From the NCBI GenBank assembly GCA_019240405.1, contig JAFAYL010000004.1, forward strand, positions 62,001 to 126,000: DNA of 64,000 nucleotides, read 5' to 3'. The DNA is from Acidobacteriaceae bacterium (lineage in GTDB: Bacteria; Acidobacteriota; Terriglobia; Bryobacterales; Bryobacteraceae). The position numbers and the translations under genes were made by a program. The notes beneath the pieces were generated by a model that made no database searches, was not told where the DNA came from, and saw only the letters and a program-made list of their open reading frames with translations. Of the stretch, positions 18,195 to 27,173 are shown piece after piece (within the stretch, counting starts at the first letter, position 1; each line of letters opens with the position of its first letter).

Positions 18195-18719
18195 TTGACC
18201 TCGCTTCTGTTAGTCGCGCCACTGTGCCTGTTCGGCCTTTCGGCGGCGCTGGCATGTCCGGTACTGGCAAGGCTTTACCGGAGGTGCCGAGTTGAGGAAA
18301 TTACGCCGGAGTGGTTGGAGAGTTTTTCCGTATCATCATACGAGCCCATGGAGGGCCTCCTGGCAGACGAAGATTTCAAGTTTCTGTCGCGTCAAGCCGG
18401 ATTTGATTTTTCCCTCTATCGCAAATTGAGACGTGAACGTCTTCACATCTTCCGGCAGTACTTCGGGCGGTTGGTGAATGATTTTAACCGCTTGCACCTT
18501 GTCACGCGTGTTCTCATCGCGCAAAGCGCTGAGGACCACTCGGATCTCCTCGCCAAGCTGGTTTGGCTGAAATTCCGGTTTGCAGCCACCGTCGTCCGCA
18601 CCGAGGCTAATTATCAGCTATGTTGCCTTGGCCTGAGATACCTTGCCGTGCGTTCACTGATCGCGCAGTTGGACGAGATACACGCTCACGTAACTGCCGT
18701 CTCGCTTCGGGTGGCTTAA
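18195..18719 (+). CDS. Unknown protein with an N-terminal membrane anchor
   Basis: 174 residues, family not recognised. Residues 1-22 (TSLLLVAPLCLFGLSAALACP) form a hydrophobic segment that could be an uncleaved anchor or signal. The remainder is helical and charged, with tandem amphipathic stretches (FDFSLYRKLRRERLHIFRQYFGRLVNDFNRLHLVTRVLIAQ). The start is TTG 18195, preceded by CGGAG at a good distance; no ATG lies nearby. It follows the multi-pass membrane protein by 149 nt, a gap holding a direct repeat, so it may have its own promoter. The 3' end meets the reading frame of the broken metallopeptidase. Confidence 0.6.
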   Translation: MTSLLLVAPLCLFGLSAALACPVLARLYRRCRVEEITPEWLESFSVSSYEPMEGLLADEDFKFLSRQAGFDFSLYRKLRRERLHIFRQYFGRLVNDFNRLHLVTRVLIAQSAEDHSDLLAKLVWLKFRFAATVVRTEANYQLCCLGLRYLAVRSLIAQLDEIHAHVTAVSLRVA

Positions 18720-19481
18720 AGCCCAGGCTTTAATCGATCTCAGCGGAAGTGTTAGGATAAAGCGCTTGAGGGCCGCTTTCGCGTCCTTGTATGGCTCAAA
18801 ACGTCGCTCAGCATTTCTTGAACTGGGTGGTATGCCCCTGCGCCCTAGCCTCTTTGTGATCAATTGGAAATTTCAAGTGCAACATCTCGTGGAAGAGGAC
18901 GAATTCCACGATTAATGCGGGTGCTTTCTGTGAATCCAGTAGCTTGCTTAATACAATCGCATGATGTGAAAGGTCATAGTGCCCCAAAGTGGTGCGGGAC
19001 GACTGCCTGCTCCAGCCCAGTTGAGGCCGCGCAATTGATCCATCGAAATATTGGGTGTTAAGTTTTTCGAAAATTTGCTCAAGATCATAGACGGCGCCTT
19101 TTGGGTTTCGGAGCAGCTTGCGCCCTCGCTGCCGCTTCACAAGCTGCATCGCGCGGCGAAGATCGGCTCGATTCAGATAGCGCCGATATCGAGCGAGCAT
19201 CTGAGGCGCTAGAGTCTTGCGGAAAAGTTTGGCTAAAAGAATGAATGCTAAGGCCTCTTGATCGGCGCAGGAGCGCCTTCTAATAAGTCGCTGATATAAA
19301 CCGTCAGCTCTGCCCGGTCAAACTTAATCCGGCTGTTTGCATTCGCGTATCGGCGAAAACGTATCGTGATCGGAGGAACGGGAATGTGTGGCGCGATAAC
19401 ACAAAAAGCTCTCGCGTAAATCTGCTCGATCGTCTCAAAAAAAAGAGCCGTCTCGACTTGCATCTGCCCAAAATGTAACAT
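18654..19481 (-). pseudogene. SprT-like zinc metallopeptidase, disrupted by two frameshifts
   Basis: Three minus-strand frames read as one protein. Piece 1, from ATG 19481 (MLHFGQMQVETALFFETIEQ), runs to DLLEGAPAPI and then stops at 19248. One missing base near 19261 would continue it as KEALAFILLAKLFRKTLAP into piece 2 (MLARYRRYLNRADLRRA). Piece 2 carries FHEMLHLKFP, the HExxH zinc motif, and stops at 18808 after HTTQFKKC. A second shift near 18811-18815 restores AERRFEPYKDAKAALKRF. The combined sequence has the order of SprT/M48-like peptidases found in Acidobacteria. Both breaks lie at short A runs, so sequencing error and a true pseudogene are both possible. Confidence 0.75.
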
Positions 19482-19560
19482 GGTACATCGCTCTTGGCCT
19501 ACCGATTGTAGGGCGACCCTAACGAATCCGTAGGCCAGACTAACCAAGCGAGAGGTTCTG

Positions 19561-20547
19561 TTGAGAACGGCAAAAATCACTGCGATCGGCTGCTTCGTAC
19601 CGCCCCGTGTTTTGACAAATCACGATTTGTCTCAAATGGTTGAGACCAGCGATGAATGGATCAGGGAACGGACGGGCATCCGCGAGCGGCATATTGCCAA
19701 TCCTGAGATTGCGACATCGGACATGGCTGTAGCCGCTGCCCGACAGGCGCTCTGTGAGCGCGGAATGGCCGGAGCCGAGCTCGAAGCGATTATCGTTTGC
19801 ACCGTTACGCCAGACATGATGTTTCCCTCGACGGCATGCTTAGTCCAGCACCAGCTCGGCGCACTGCGGGCTTGGGGCTTCGATCTCGTGGCCGCCTGCT
19901 CCGGATTCCTGTATGGCCTAACAACGGCGGCCCAACTCGTTGCGACCGGCGCTCACCGGAACGTCCTGGTTATTGGGGCCGACACCATGTCGCGGATCAT
20001 CGATTACACAGATCGCGGAACGTGCATTCTTTTCGGAGACGCGGCAGGAGCCTTTTTGGTCGAGTCTGGCGAGGACTCGGAAGCTTACATCGGCCATCTT
20101 CATGAAATAGACGGGTCAGGAGGCGATTTTCTGAAAATGCCCGCTGGGGGTAGCCGTCTTCCAGCCTCGCAGGAAACGGTTTCCGAGCGGCTGCACTATG
20201 TCAAACAGGAAGGGCAACAGGTGTTTAAATTTGCAGTGCGAAAGATGTACGAGATCTGCGAACGCTTGTTGGAAAAGCATGGTCTGTCTCCGCAAGATGT
20301 GAAATTGCTAATTCCGCATCAGGCGAACAAACGCATCATCGCGGCGACTGCGCAACGCTTGGGCTTGCCGGATGATCAGGTCGTCATCAATCTCGACAAG
20401 TACGGCAACACTACTGCTGGAACGATTCCCCTTGCTACGCGTGATGCAATTACCCAAAACCGGCTGAAGAAAGGGGATTTAGTGCTGTTTGCGGCCGTAG
20501 GGGCCGGCTACACAGCGGGCGCTATTTTGTGGAGGTGGGGATACTAG
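19561..20547 (+). CDS. fabH: 3-oxoacyl-ACP synthase III
   Basis: Starts fatty-acid elongation by condensing acetyl-CoA with malonyl-ACP. The 328 residues hold the full catalytic triad: Cys113 in AACSGF, His253 in PHQANKR, Asn283 in GNTTAGT. TSDEWIRERTGIRERHI and GAGYTAGAILWRW are typical. The start is TTG 19561 with GAGAGG 5 nt upstream; no better ATG exists. Its 3' end overlaps the convergent transglycosylase gene by 26 nt. No fab cluster surrounds it; fabG is 6 kb away on the other strand. Confidence 0.95.
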   Translation: MRTAKITAIGCFVPPRVLTNHDLSQMVETSDEWIRERTGIRERHIANPEIATSDMAVAAARQALCERGMAGAELEAIIVCTVTPDMMFPSTACLVQHQLGALRAWGFDLVAACSGFLYGLTTAAQLVATGAHRNVLVIGADTMSRIIDYTDRGTCILFGDAAGAFLVESGEDSEAYIGHLHEIDGSGGDFLKMPAGGSRLPASQETVSERLHYVKQEGQQVFKFAVRKMYEICERLLEKHGLSPQDVKLLIPHQANKRIIAATAQRLGLPDDQVVINLDKYGNTTAGTIPLATRDAITQNRLKKGDLVLFAAVGAGYTAGAILWRWGY

Positions 20548-21208
20548 CCCGAAGCTGGGGAGTTTTGCGAGCGGCCCTCTGTTCTCGCGCCAACTCACGT
20601 AATACCCGCACCACGTAACGTCGCGTCTCGGCGTACGGCGGAACACCACCGAACTTGGCTACGGCGGCCGGTCCCGCATTATAGGCTGCCAATGCAAGCA
20701 CCGCATCTCCCCGGTAATTCACGAGAAGATTGCGGAGATACTTGGCTCCGCCTTCCGCGTTGTCCTGTGCAGAATGCGGATTCACACCTAAATCAACCGC
20801 TGTTCCAGGCATGAGCTGCATCAGCCCGAGCGCGCCTTTGGGCGAGACAGCTTGCTGGTTCAGGCCAGATTCCACCCGCGCAACGCTGCGCACAAATTCC
20901 GGAGGAAGCCCCTGGCCAAGAGCGGCGTTTGCGAGAAGCTTTTCGGGCGATTCTGCGGGAACGTCGGATCGCAACCCTGAGGCTCTCGTCGGGGCTGATT
21001 CATCGGCGACGAGCTCTATGCGCGCGATTGCGGACGCCGGCAGCTCCAGTGTGCCGTTAGCGGTTTGTAGCACCATGGTCTCGTTCTGCTCGGCGTGCGA
21101 CTGGGCCTCCAATTGAAAGCCGCTTGTCAAAAAGACGAGTTCTTTAGCGAAACCAGGAACAGCGGACAGAATGCAAAGCAAAAGCGCACAGAGGCGTGGA
21201 ACCATCAT
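20522..21208 (-). CDS. Lytic transglycosylase, SLT domain
   Basis: Exported peptidoglycan lyase of 228 residues. Signal peptide at about 1-21 (LCALLLCILSAVPGFA). Residues about 25-70 form a small beta-rich domain (GFQLEAQSHAEQNETMVLQTANGTLELP). The SLT domain at about 90-200 has the catalytic Glu in VARVESGLNQQAVSPKGALGLMQLMPGTA and the later motifs GGAKYLRNLL and ALAAYNAGPAAV. It overlaps fabH convergently, and a small unknown gene lies 9 nt upstream on the same strand. Confidence 0.9.
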   Translation of the reverse strand: MMVPRLCALLLCILSAVPGFAKELVFLTSGFQLEAQSHAEQNETMVLQTANGTLELPASAIARIELVADESAPTRASGLRSDVPAESPEKLLANAALGQGLPPEFVRSVARVESGLNQQAVSPKGALGLMQLMPGTAVDLGVNPHSAQDNAEGGAKYLRNLLVNYRGDAVLALAAYNAGPAAVAKFGGVPPYAETRRYVVRVLRELAREQRAARKTPQLRASIPTSTK

Positions 21209-21217
21209 GCAACCCAG

Positions 21218-21463
21218 TCAGATGCCAGCCGCAGCACGCTTTACGCGTATTTCGATGGGTTCCGGGGCCGGCGTTTCCAGAAGCATCATTTCTTGCTCAA
21301 GCAATGTTGATGATAACAAAGTCTTTCCTGCAAGATCAGCGATGCGGGTGTTATCTCCGTAGCGGGCCGACAACAGATCAGAAACATACTTCAACTGCTT
21401 TTTAATGTCGGCAACGTATCGACTGACGGCAGTGTGCTCGTCCCGGCTCAAGGGGTACTGCAC
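21218..21463 (-). CDS. Small unknown protein upstream of the transglycosylase
   Basis: About 81 residues, function unknown. The start is placed at GTG 21463, because AAAAGGAG ends 5 nt before it; the longer TTG frame (21481) would put that ribosome site inside the gene. The sequence is helical with charged and leucine-rich stretches (VADIKKQLKYVSDLLSARYG, LAGKTLLSSTLLEQEMMLLE), without signal or membrane segment. It sits 9 nt before the transglycosylase gene and is probably cotranscribed. Confidence 0.6.
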   Translation of the reverse strand: MQYPLSRDEHTAVSRYVADIKKQLKYVSDLLSARYGDNTRIADLAGKTLLSSTLLEQEMMLLETPAPEPIEIRVKRAAAGI

Positions 21464-21573
21464 GTACACTCCTTTTAACAATCAGCTTTGTGGGGCTAAA
21501 CGACATTGTCACACAAATATTCACTATTTGCCAATGGAAAAATCCCTAGGGGACGCTAGGATGTAGCGAGATC

Positions 21574-22797
21574 ATGGGCCAGGTTACGAAGCTAACGTGC
21601 AGCCGCTGTGGAAATCTATTCAAGCCAAATCAAGCCCTGAATTTATGCGGCTGCGGGGGGCCCTTGCTGGTCGACTATGACTTACCCCACATTCGTCAGC
21701 ACTGGCGCAAAGAGGATCTCGCTGGGGCGCTCGGCGTGATGTGGCGTTACGGCCCTGTGTTGCCCTGCGAGCCGGAACAGGCGGTAACTCTTCAGGAAGG
21801 CTGGACCCCTTTGGTTCGGGCGGCTCGGCTCGAACCTCAGATCGGCGCCCGCAAGCTCTGGATTAAGGACGAAGGGCGCAATCCGACCGCCTCATTCAAG
21901 GCGCGTGGGCTTTCCTGCGCCGTGAGTATGGCAAAAATATTGGGGGAAACCAAGTTAGCCATTCCTTCGGCGGGTAACGCCGGGAGTGCGCTTGCCGCAT
22001 ACACTGCCGCTGCGGGTCTCGAGGCCCACATCTTCATGCCGTCCGATGTGCCACAGTCCAACTTTGTCGAATGCAAATCATTCGGCGCCCGCGTGACGCT
22101 CGTCGATGGACTGATCAGTGACTGCGGCCGACTCGTCGCCGAACGGAAACAGCGAGAGGGCTGGTTTGAAGTGACCACCTTGAAGGAGCCTTACCGCATC
22201 GAAGGGAAAAAGACGATGGGGTACGAAGTTGCCGAGCAGTTTGAATGGCGCGTTCCCGAAGCCATTCTCTATCCGTGCGGCGGCGGGGTGGGTTTGATTG
22301 GTATGTGGAAAGCATTCGGCGAGTTGGAACAACTCGGATGGATCGACAGCAAGCGCCCAAAGATGATCGCGGTGCAAGCTGCCGGATGCCAGCCCATCAC
22401 ACGCGCCTTCGAGCAGAATGCATCCGAGAGCACGCCATGGCCTGATGCCTATACAATCGCGAGCGGCTTGCGTGTGCCGAAACCGCTCGGAGATGCTTTG
22501 GTGCTCAAGGCAGTTCGAGAAAGCGGCGGTACTGTAATTTCGATCTCCGATGAGGACATGTTAGATGCCGCGCTTTTGCTTTCCGAAAAAGAAGGAATCT
22601 TTCCGGCCCCCGAAGGTGGGGCGTGCGTCGCCGCAACTCGAAAGCTGATTGAGACGGGCTTTCTGGAGGCAGACGATCAGATCGTGATTTTGAACACCGG
22701 ATCGGGGCTGAAATACCTGGAGGCTTACTCGACCCGGTTCCGGCGGCACAGCGCCGCGGAGCAAGACAAATTAGGCGGTCTAATAACGCCGCGCTAG
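21574..22797 (+). CDS. thrC: Threonine synthase
   Basis: PLP enzyme making threonine from O-phosphohomoserine. It has 407 residues. An N-terminal zinc-ribbon-like part (Cys9, Cys12, Cys25, Cys27) is followed by the fold-type II core with the PLP lysine Lys109 in NPTASFKARG, SAGNAGSALAAYTAAAG, PCGGGVGLIGMWKAF and LNTGSGLKYL. This is the shorter archaeal/plant-like threonine synthase class. Single gene; no thrA or thrB in the window. Cysteate synthase-type relatives exist, but threonine synthase is the best fit. Confidence 0.88.
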   Translation: MGQVTKLTCSRCGNLFKPNQALNLCGCGGPLLVDYDLPHIRQHWRKEDLAGALGVMWRYGPVLPCEPEQAVTLQEGWTPLVRAARLEPQIGARKLWIKDEGRNPTASFKARGLSCAVSMAKILGETKLAIPSAGNAGSALAAYTAAAGLEAHIFMPSDVPQSNFVECKSFGARVTLVDGLISDCGRLVAERKQREGWFEVTTLKEPYRIEGKKTMGYEVAEQFEWRVPEAILYPCGGGVGLIGMWKAFGELEQLGWIDSKRPKMIAVQAAGCQPITRAFEQNASESTPWPDAYTIASGLRVPKPLGDALVLKAVRESGGTVISISDEDMLDAALLLSEKEGIFPAPEGGACVAATRKLIETGFLEADDQIVILNTGSGLKYLEAYSTRFRRHSAAEQDKLGGLITPR

Positions 22798-22932
22798 CGA
22801 GGTCTCAATATCCGAGCGTATGGCAGTATAGGAGTAGTCAGTTTGGAGTTGTCGGTTTTCCTCTTGGTATCACTCAGTTGATGGTCCCATCCCGGTTTCC
22901 AGCATTTCCGAACAACAGTTAAGGAGAGATAA

Positions 22933-23250
22933 GTGACAAAGCTTTTCGTAGGGAATCTGCCCTACAAGGCTACCGAAGCCGATTTACAGGCGTTCTTCGA
23001 AGAAGCAGGCGTTCATGTGGACAGCGTGAACATTCTTCGCGATCGATTCAGTGGTGAAGCCAGGGGATTTGGCTTCGTGGAGATAAACGACGACAGCGTG
23101 GCGACTCAGGCAGTTCAGACGTGTAACGGAAGAGCGCTTATGGGGCGAGCGTTAGTGGTGAACGAAGCTCGTCCACCCGAGCGGCGGGAACGCGCTCAGG
23201 GCGGCGGCGGACGCCAGCGCGATTTCGGCGGCAGCAAGAATCGTTGGTAA
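22933..23250 (+). CDS. RRM-domain RNA-binding protein
   Basis: Single RNA-recognition-motif protein of 105 residues: RNP2 is KLFVGNLPY at 3-11 and RNP1 is RGFGFVEI at about 44-51. A Gly/Arg-rich tail (QGGGGRQRDFGGSKNRW) follows. The start is GTG 22933, preceded by AAGGAGAGATAA. The 135-nt gap after thrC suggests its own promoter and a long leader. Such proteins in bacteria are often linked to cold response; that is family knowledge, not shown here. Confidence 0.9.
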   Translation: MTKLFVGNLPYKATEADLQAFFEEAGVHVDSVNILRDRFSGEARGFGFVEINDDSVATQAVQTCNGRALMGRALVVNEARPPERRERAQGGGGRQRDFGGSKNRW

Positions 23251-23259
23251 TCCGAGCCG

Positions 23260-24408
23260 CTAGGAACGCGCGTCCTGAACGCGGCCTTTCCACTCCCCTC
23301 CGACTCCTTTCCAGTATTGAAATGCGGAGCGCAGAGTCGCTCCCATATAGAAACACGCGACAAGCGGAAGAGACAGACTCCACGCAATGGATCGCGTATA
23401 GAATCGCGAAGCGGGCAGATACGCTGTCGACATCATGGCCCAGGCCAGCAGCCCTAAAACGATCTCGGCAGGTCGGCCTGTCAGGAGGAGCAGCGGCGGG
23501 AGTACGTAAGTGAAAAACAAGCCGAGGAGAACGGCTGCAAGCAGTAGCGGCGAGTGTCGAAGCTGTTTGAAAGCCGTGCGTGACACCATCCGGCCAATTT
23601 CGTGAAAGGTTCGATAAGACCGGACGCTGTAAACCGTGCTTGTCAGCCCCATCCAAATGCGGCCACCGGTTCGTTTGATTTCCCGCGCAAGGGCGCAGTC
23701 ATCGATGACTTCATTTCTGATGGTTGTTAACCCGCCGATTCTTCGCAACGCGTCTGGCCGAAGAAGTATGCAGCCGCCCGCCGCACCGGCAGCTTTGTGG
23801 TTCGGTGATGTAATCCATCTCGGTGGATAGAGTTTCAAGAAGAAGAACAGAAACGCCGGAATCAGCGCTTTTTCGGCAGCGCTCGTACACGCCAGTTTGA
23901 CCATATACGAGGTGAGATCGTACCGGCCGGCTTCGGCGATTGCGACAAGCTCTTCGGTCGTATTCGGTCCGTGGACAATGTCGGCATCAGTCAGCAGCAG
24001 ATAATCTGGCGCATGCTTTTCGGCTTCGGCAATCCCTTGCGAAAGCGCCCATGGCTTGCCTGTCCAGCCCGCTGAAAGCGGCTGCCCTCGAATAATTGTG
24101 AGCGAGTCCAATTTTCCCGCTCGCTCAGCGGCGGTGGCAGCGATCTCCGCCGTGCGGTCGACACTGTTGTCATCAACAAGAAAAATATGTATCGGCGAGG
24201 GGAACTGCTGATGAAACAAAGACGTGAGTGCTTGCGCGATTGCATTTGCCTCGTTTCTCGCCGGAATGACAACGGCGATTCGCTTCGCAGTGGGTGTCGG
24301 CAAATCTGCCGGCGCGAACTGCTTCGATATTCGCCAGAACCCGCCTCTCAAGAACAGGAGATAAATCCAAACCAAAACCGGAATCACAGCGCCTGCAGCC
24401 AGCAACAC
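23260..24408 (-). CDS. hpnB: Hopene-associated family 2 glycosyltransferase HpnB
   Basis: Membrane-bound GT2 enzyme of 382 residues. An N-terminal membrane segment is followed by the GT-A core: AVVIPARNEANAIAQALTSL, LVDDNSVDRTAEIA, LTDADIVHGPNT (the DxD-type site), AGAAGGCILLRPDALRRIGG, and VIDDCALAREIKRTGGRIWMGLT. Two or more C-terminal membrane segments follow. The HpnB subtype is judged from this motif set; no squalene-hopene cyclase or other hpn gene is in the window. The start is GTG 24408, 14 nt after the aguA stop, so it closes a fabG-aguB-aguA-hpnB run. Confidence 0.78.
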   Translation of the reverse strand: MLLAAGAVIPVLVWIYLLFLRGGFWRISKQFAPADLPTPTAKRIAVVIPARNEANAIAQALTSLFHQQFPSPIHIFLVDDNSVDRTAEIAATAAERAGKLDSLTIIRGQPLSAGWTGKPWALSQGIAEAEKHAPDYLLLTDADIVHGPNTTEELVAIAEAGRYDLTSYMVKLACTSAAEKALIPAFLFFFLKLYPPRWITSPNHKAAGAAGGCILLRPDALRRIGGLTTIRNEVIDDCALAREIKRTGGRIWMGLTSTVYSVRSYRTFHEIGRMVSRTAFKQLRHSPLLLAAVLLGLFFTYVLPPLLLLTGRPAEIVLGLLAWAMMSTAYLPASRFYTRSIAWSLSLPLVACFYMGATLRSAFQYWKGVGGEWKGRVQDARS

Positions 24409-24422
24409 GGCTTTGCTTGCTT

Positions 24423-25484
24423 TCAGGCAGGCTGCTGCTGCGTCATGCAGTGCAAGGTGCCCAACCCAAGTACAAGATCCCTCGCCCCGATTCCGATAAT
24501 CTGGCGATTCGGAAATAATTCCGTGAGCTTGTTAAGAGCCACGCGATCGTTCGGGTCATTGAACGTCGGCACCAGCACAACCCGATTTGCGACGTAGAAG
24601 TTCGCGTAACTTGCGGGTAGCCGCTGGCCACCGAAGAAAACCGGTTCGGGCATGGGCAGCGTCTCGATGCGCAGAGATTCGCCACGCTGATCGCGCATTT
24701 CGCGGAGCAGCGCAAAATTTTCTTTCAGTGGCTCGTAATTGGGGTCCGACGCGTCTTGCTCGGTCGCGATAGCGATGGTCCGGCTGTCCGTGAAACGCGC
24801 AAGATCGTCGATGTGCCCGTGAGTATCGTCCCCGGCGATTCCATTTTTCAGCCAGAGAGTGCGGGGCGCGGCCAGATAATTAGCAAATACTTGCTCGATA
24901 TCATCGCGTGTGAAGCCCGGGTTACGGGCTTGCACCGCACTCAGCAAGCATTCTTCTGTTGTTAGAATCAATCCCGCGCCGTTTACGTCAATACTGCCGC
25001 CCTCGAGCACGACGCGCTTGCTGTTCCACTCAGGCGTCCACATCGGAATTCCAAGCTGGGGCGCTAATACCTCTGTGACGGCGTCATCAAATGTTGAGTT
25101 CTCATACTTAGCCCATCCGTTAAATCGCCAATTCAAAATGGCTCGTTCGCCACGCGCATTGCGAAGGAACATCGGGCAGTAATCACGTGTCCAACTGCGG
25201 TCTGTAGCGACCTGCAAGAACTCGACATTGTGCATTTCAACATGGCATTTATCAAGCACCACGCGAGCGCACTGCTCCACCACCGCGTCGCGAACAAGAA
25301 TACGCACTTTTTCTACACGCGCGAGATGCCGGACGACTTCGCCGTACACCCACGGAATTGGCTCGAATTTACCCGGCCAATCACCCTCCTCATTGGGCCA
25401 CGCGAGCCAAGTTGCTTCCTGCTCCTCCCATTCGGCGGCCACTCGGAAACCGAGCTGCGCTGGACATTGTCCCCGATGCTGCAT
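24423..25484 (-). CDS. aguA: Agmatine deiminase
   Basis: Converts agmatine to N-carbamoylputrescine, first half of a putrescine route from arginine. It has 353 residues with EWEEQEATWLAWP at the N-terminus, DRSWTRDYCPMFLRN, EGGSIDVNGAGLILTTEECLL, GDDTHGHIDDLARF, and the C-terminal catalytic Cys in LGTLHCMTQQQP. aguB, the next enzyme of the route, lies directly upstream with 3 nt between genes, which supports both calls. Confidence 0.95.
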   Translation of the reverse strand: MQHRGQCPAQLGFRVAAEWEEQEATWLAWPNEEGDWPGKFEPIPWVYGEVVRHLARVEKVRILVRDAVVEQCARVVLDKCHVEMHNVEFLQVATDRSWTRDYCPMFLRNARGERAILNWRFNGWAKYENSTFDDAVTEVLAPQLGIPMWTPEWNSKRVVLEGGSIDVNGAGLILTTEECLLSAVQARNPGFTRDDIEQVFANYLAAPRTLWLKNGIAGDDTHGHIDDLARFTDSRTIAIATEQDASDPNYEPLKENFALLREMRDQRGESLRIETLPMPEPVFFGGQRLPASYANFYVANRVVLVPTFNDPNDRVALNKLTELFPNRQIIGIGARDLVLGLGTLHCMTQQQPA

Positions 25485-25487
25485 TGG

Positions 25488-26399
25488 TCAACCCAGCCAT
25501 CGCTGGGCAATGGGCGCATACGCGTCGATACGCCGGTCGCGCAAGAACGGCCAGTTCCGGCGCACTTCATCCATCTGTTTGGGATCGCACTCCACCACAA
25601 GAACTTTTTCTTCGTCTGGTCCCGCCTGCGCTAACACCCGGCCAAATGGATCCGCAACAAACGAGTTGCCCCAAAACTCTAATCCGCTTTCCTGAGATCC
25701 TTCGTATCCCGTGCGATTCGCTGCTGCCACGAATACGCCGTTGGCAATAGCATGCGCCCGCTGGATCGTTCGCCAAGCATCCAACTGGACTTCGCCGTAC
25801 TGAGCTTTTTCGGAAGGATGCCATGCGATAGCGGTGGGATAGAAGAGCACCGTTGCACCCTGCAAGCTCGTGATTCGAGCGCCTTCGGGATACCACTGAT
25901 CCCAGCACACTAGCACGCCGATTCGCGAGTAGCGCGTTTCAAAACTTTGAAACCCGAGATCGCCCGGAGTAAAGTAGAACTTTTCGAAATACAGCGGATC
26001 ATCCGGGATGTGCATCTTTCGATACAGCCCAACGAGGGAACCATCTGCGTCCAGCACTGCCGCCGTGTTGTGATATAGGCCTGGCGCACGCTTTTCAAAG
26101 AGCGATGCGATGATCGAGACCTGCAGCTCTTTTGCTACGCCGCCGAGGGCTTCAGTCGCCGGACCGGGTATGGTCTCAGCCAGCTCGAATAACTCTGCAT
26201 TCTCTTCCCTGCAGAAATACTCCGATCGGAATAATTCCGGTAAACAGATAATCTCCGCACCACGATTCGCCGCTTCATGGATGCGCTCGATGGCCTTGCG
26301 CAGATTTGCATTGGGATCGGTTGAGCAGGACATCTGCACGAGTCCGATCCTGAAGGCGGCATCGCGATGCGCGTGCGGTGCTGTGGCGTTCAACGGCAT
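25488..26399 (-). CDS. aguB: N-carbamoylputrescine amidase
   Basis: Nitrilase-superfamily enzyme that releases putrescine, CO2 and ammonia from N-carbamoylputrescine. It has 303 residues and the Glu-Lys-Cys triad: Glu in CLPELFRSEYFC, Lys in YRKMHIPDDP, Cys in VCWDQWYPEGAR. GLEFWGNSFVADPFG is typical of the AguB branch. It is adjacent to aguA and 4 nt downstream of fabG. The pair implies arginine- or agmatine-derived polyamine synthesis. Confidence 0.94.
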   Translation of the reverse strand: MPLNATAPHAHRDAAFRIGLVQMSCSTDPNANLRKAIERIHEAANRGAEIICLPELFRSEYFCREENAELFELAETIPGPATEALGGVAKELQVSIIASLFEKRAPGLYHNTAAVLDADGSLVGLYRKMHIPDDPLYFEKFYFTPGDLGFQSFETRYSRIGVLVCWDQWYPEGARITSLQGATVLFYPTAIAWHPSEKAQYGEVQLDAWRTIQRAHAIANGVFVAAANRTGYEGSQESGLEFWGNSFVADPFGRVLAQAGPDEEKVLVVECDPKQMDEVRRNWPFLRDRRIDAYAPIAQRWLG

Positions 26400-26403
26400 G
26401 AGG

Positions 26404-27138
26404 CTACATGTAGATTCCGCCGTTCACATCGAGTACATGCCCCGTGATAAAGCTCGCGTCATCGCTTACCAGGAATTTGACCGCATTCGCGATATCCTGC
26501 GACGTTCCCATTCGCTTCAGCGGCGTCTCCTCAATGATTCTTTGCTTAAGCTCGTCTTTGAGCCCGGTTGTCATATCCGTTTCGATGAAGCCCGGAGCGA
26601 CCGCGTTCACGGTAATGTTCCGGCTTGCTACTTCTTTTGCGATGGCCTTTGTCAAGCCGATCAGGCCCGCTTTGGATGCTACATAATTTGCCTGGCCGGG
26701 ATTCCCCATCTCACCGACAACGGAAGAAATGTTCACGATGCGTCCCCAACGTTCGCGCATCATTCCCGGCAGGACCTGTTGAATTGCATAAAACGAACCG
26801 CTTAAATTCGTCCGTAGTACGGCTTCCCAATCTTCCTCCCTCATCCGCACAGCGAGTCCGTCCTTCGTAATTCCGGCATTATTCACCAGAATCTCAATGC
26901 GTCCAAATTCTTTGACCACTTTCGCGATTCCGTTCACAATCGACTCGCTTACACTCAGGTCCATTTCGACGACCAACGTATCTGGACCGCTCGCTCGCAT
27001 CTCGGCGGCCACCGCTTCAAGCTTCTCGACGGATCGCGCGGCCAAAACCACGCGATGTCCCGCGGCCGCCAGAGCCTCAACACAGGCTTTGCCGATTCCA
27101 CGGCTCGCGCCAGTGATTAAGGCAGTCCGCTGGCCCAT
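26404..27138 (-). CDS. fabG: 3-oxoacyl-ACP reductase
   Basis: NADPH-dependent short-chain dehydrogenase of fatty-acid elongation. It has 244 residues with TGASRGIG cofactor site, NNAGITKDGL, catalytic Ser in NISSVVGEMGN, and YxxxK as YVASKAGL. The end segment SDDASFITGHVLDVNGGIYM is characteristic of FabG. It heads the minus-strand fabG-aguB-aguA-hpnB run and is divergent from the UbiD-family gene, with 35 nt between starts. Other SDR functions are possible, but the C-terminus favours FabG. Confidence 0.88.
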   Translation of the reverse strand: MGQRTALITGASRGIGKACVEALAAAGHRVVLAARSVEKLEAVAAEMRASGPDTLVVEMDLSVSESIVNGIAKVVKEFGRIEILVNNAGITKDGLAVRMREEDWEAVLRTNLSGSFYAIQQVLPGMMRERWGRIVNISSVVGEMGNPGQANYVASKAGLIGLTKAIAKEVASRNITVNAVAPGFIETDMTTGLKDELKQRIIEETPLKRMGTSQDIANAVKFLVSDDASFITGHVLDVNGGIYM

Positions 27139-27173
27139 AATTCACTCTCATGATAATGGGTGTACGGTGATTC

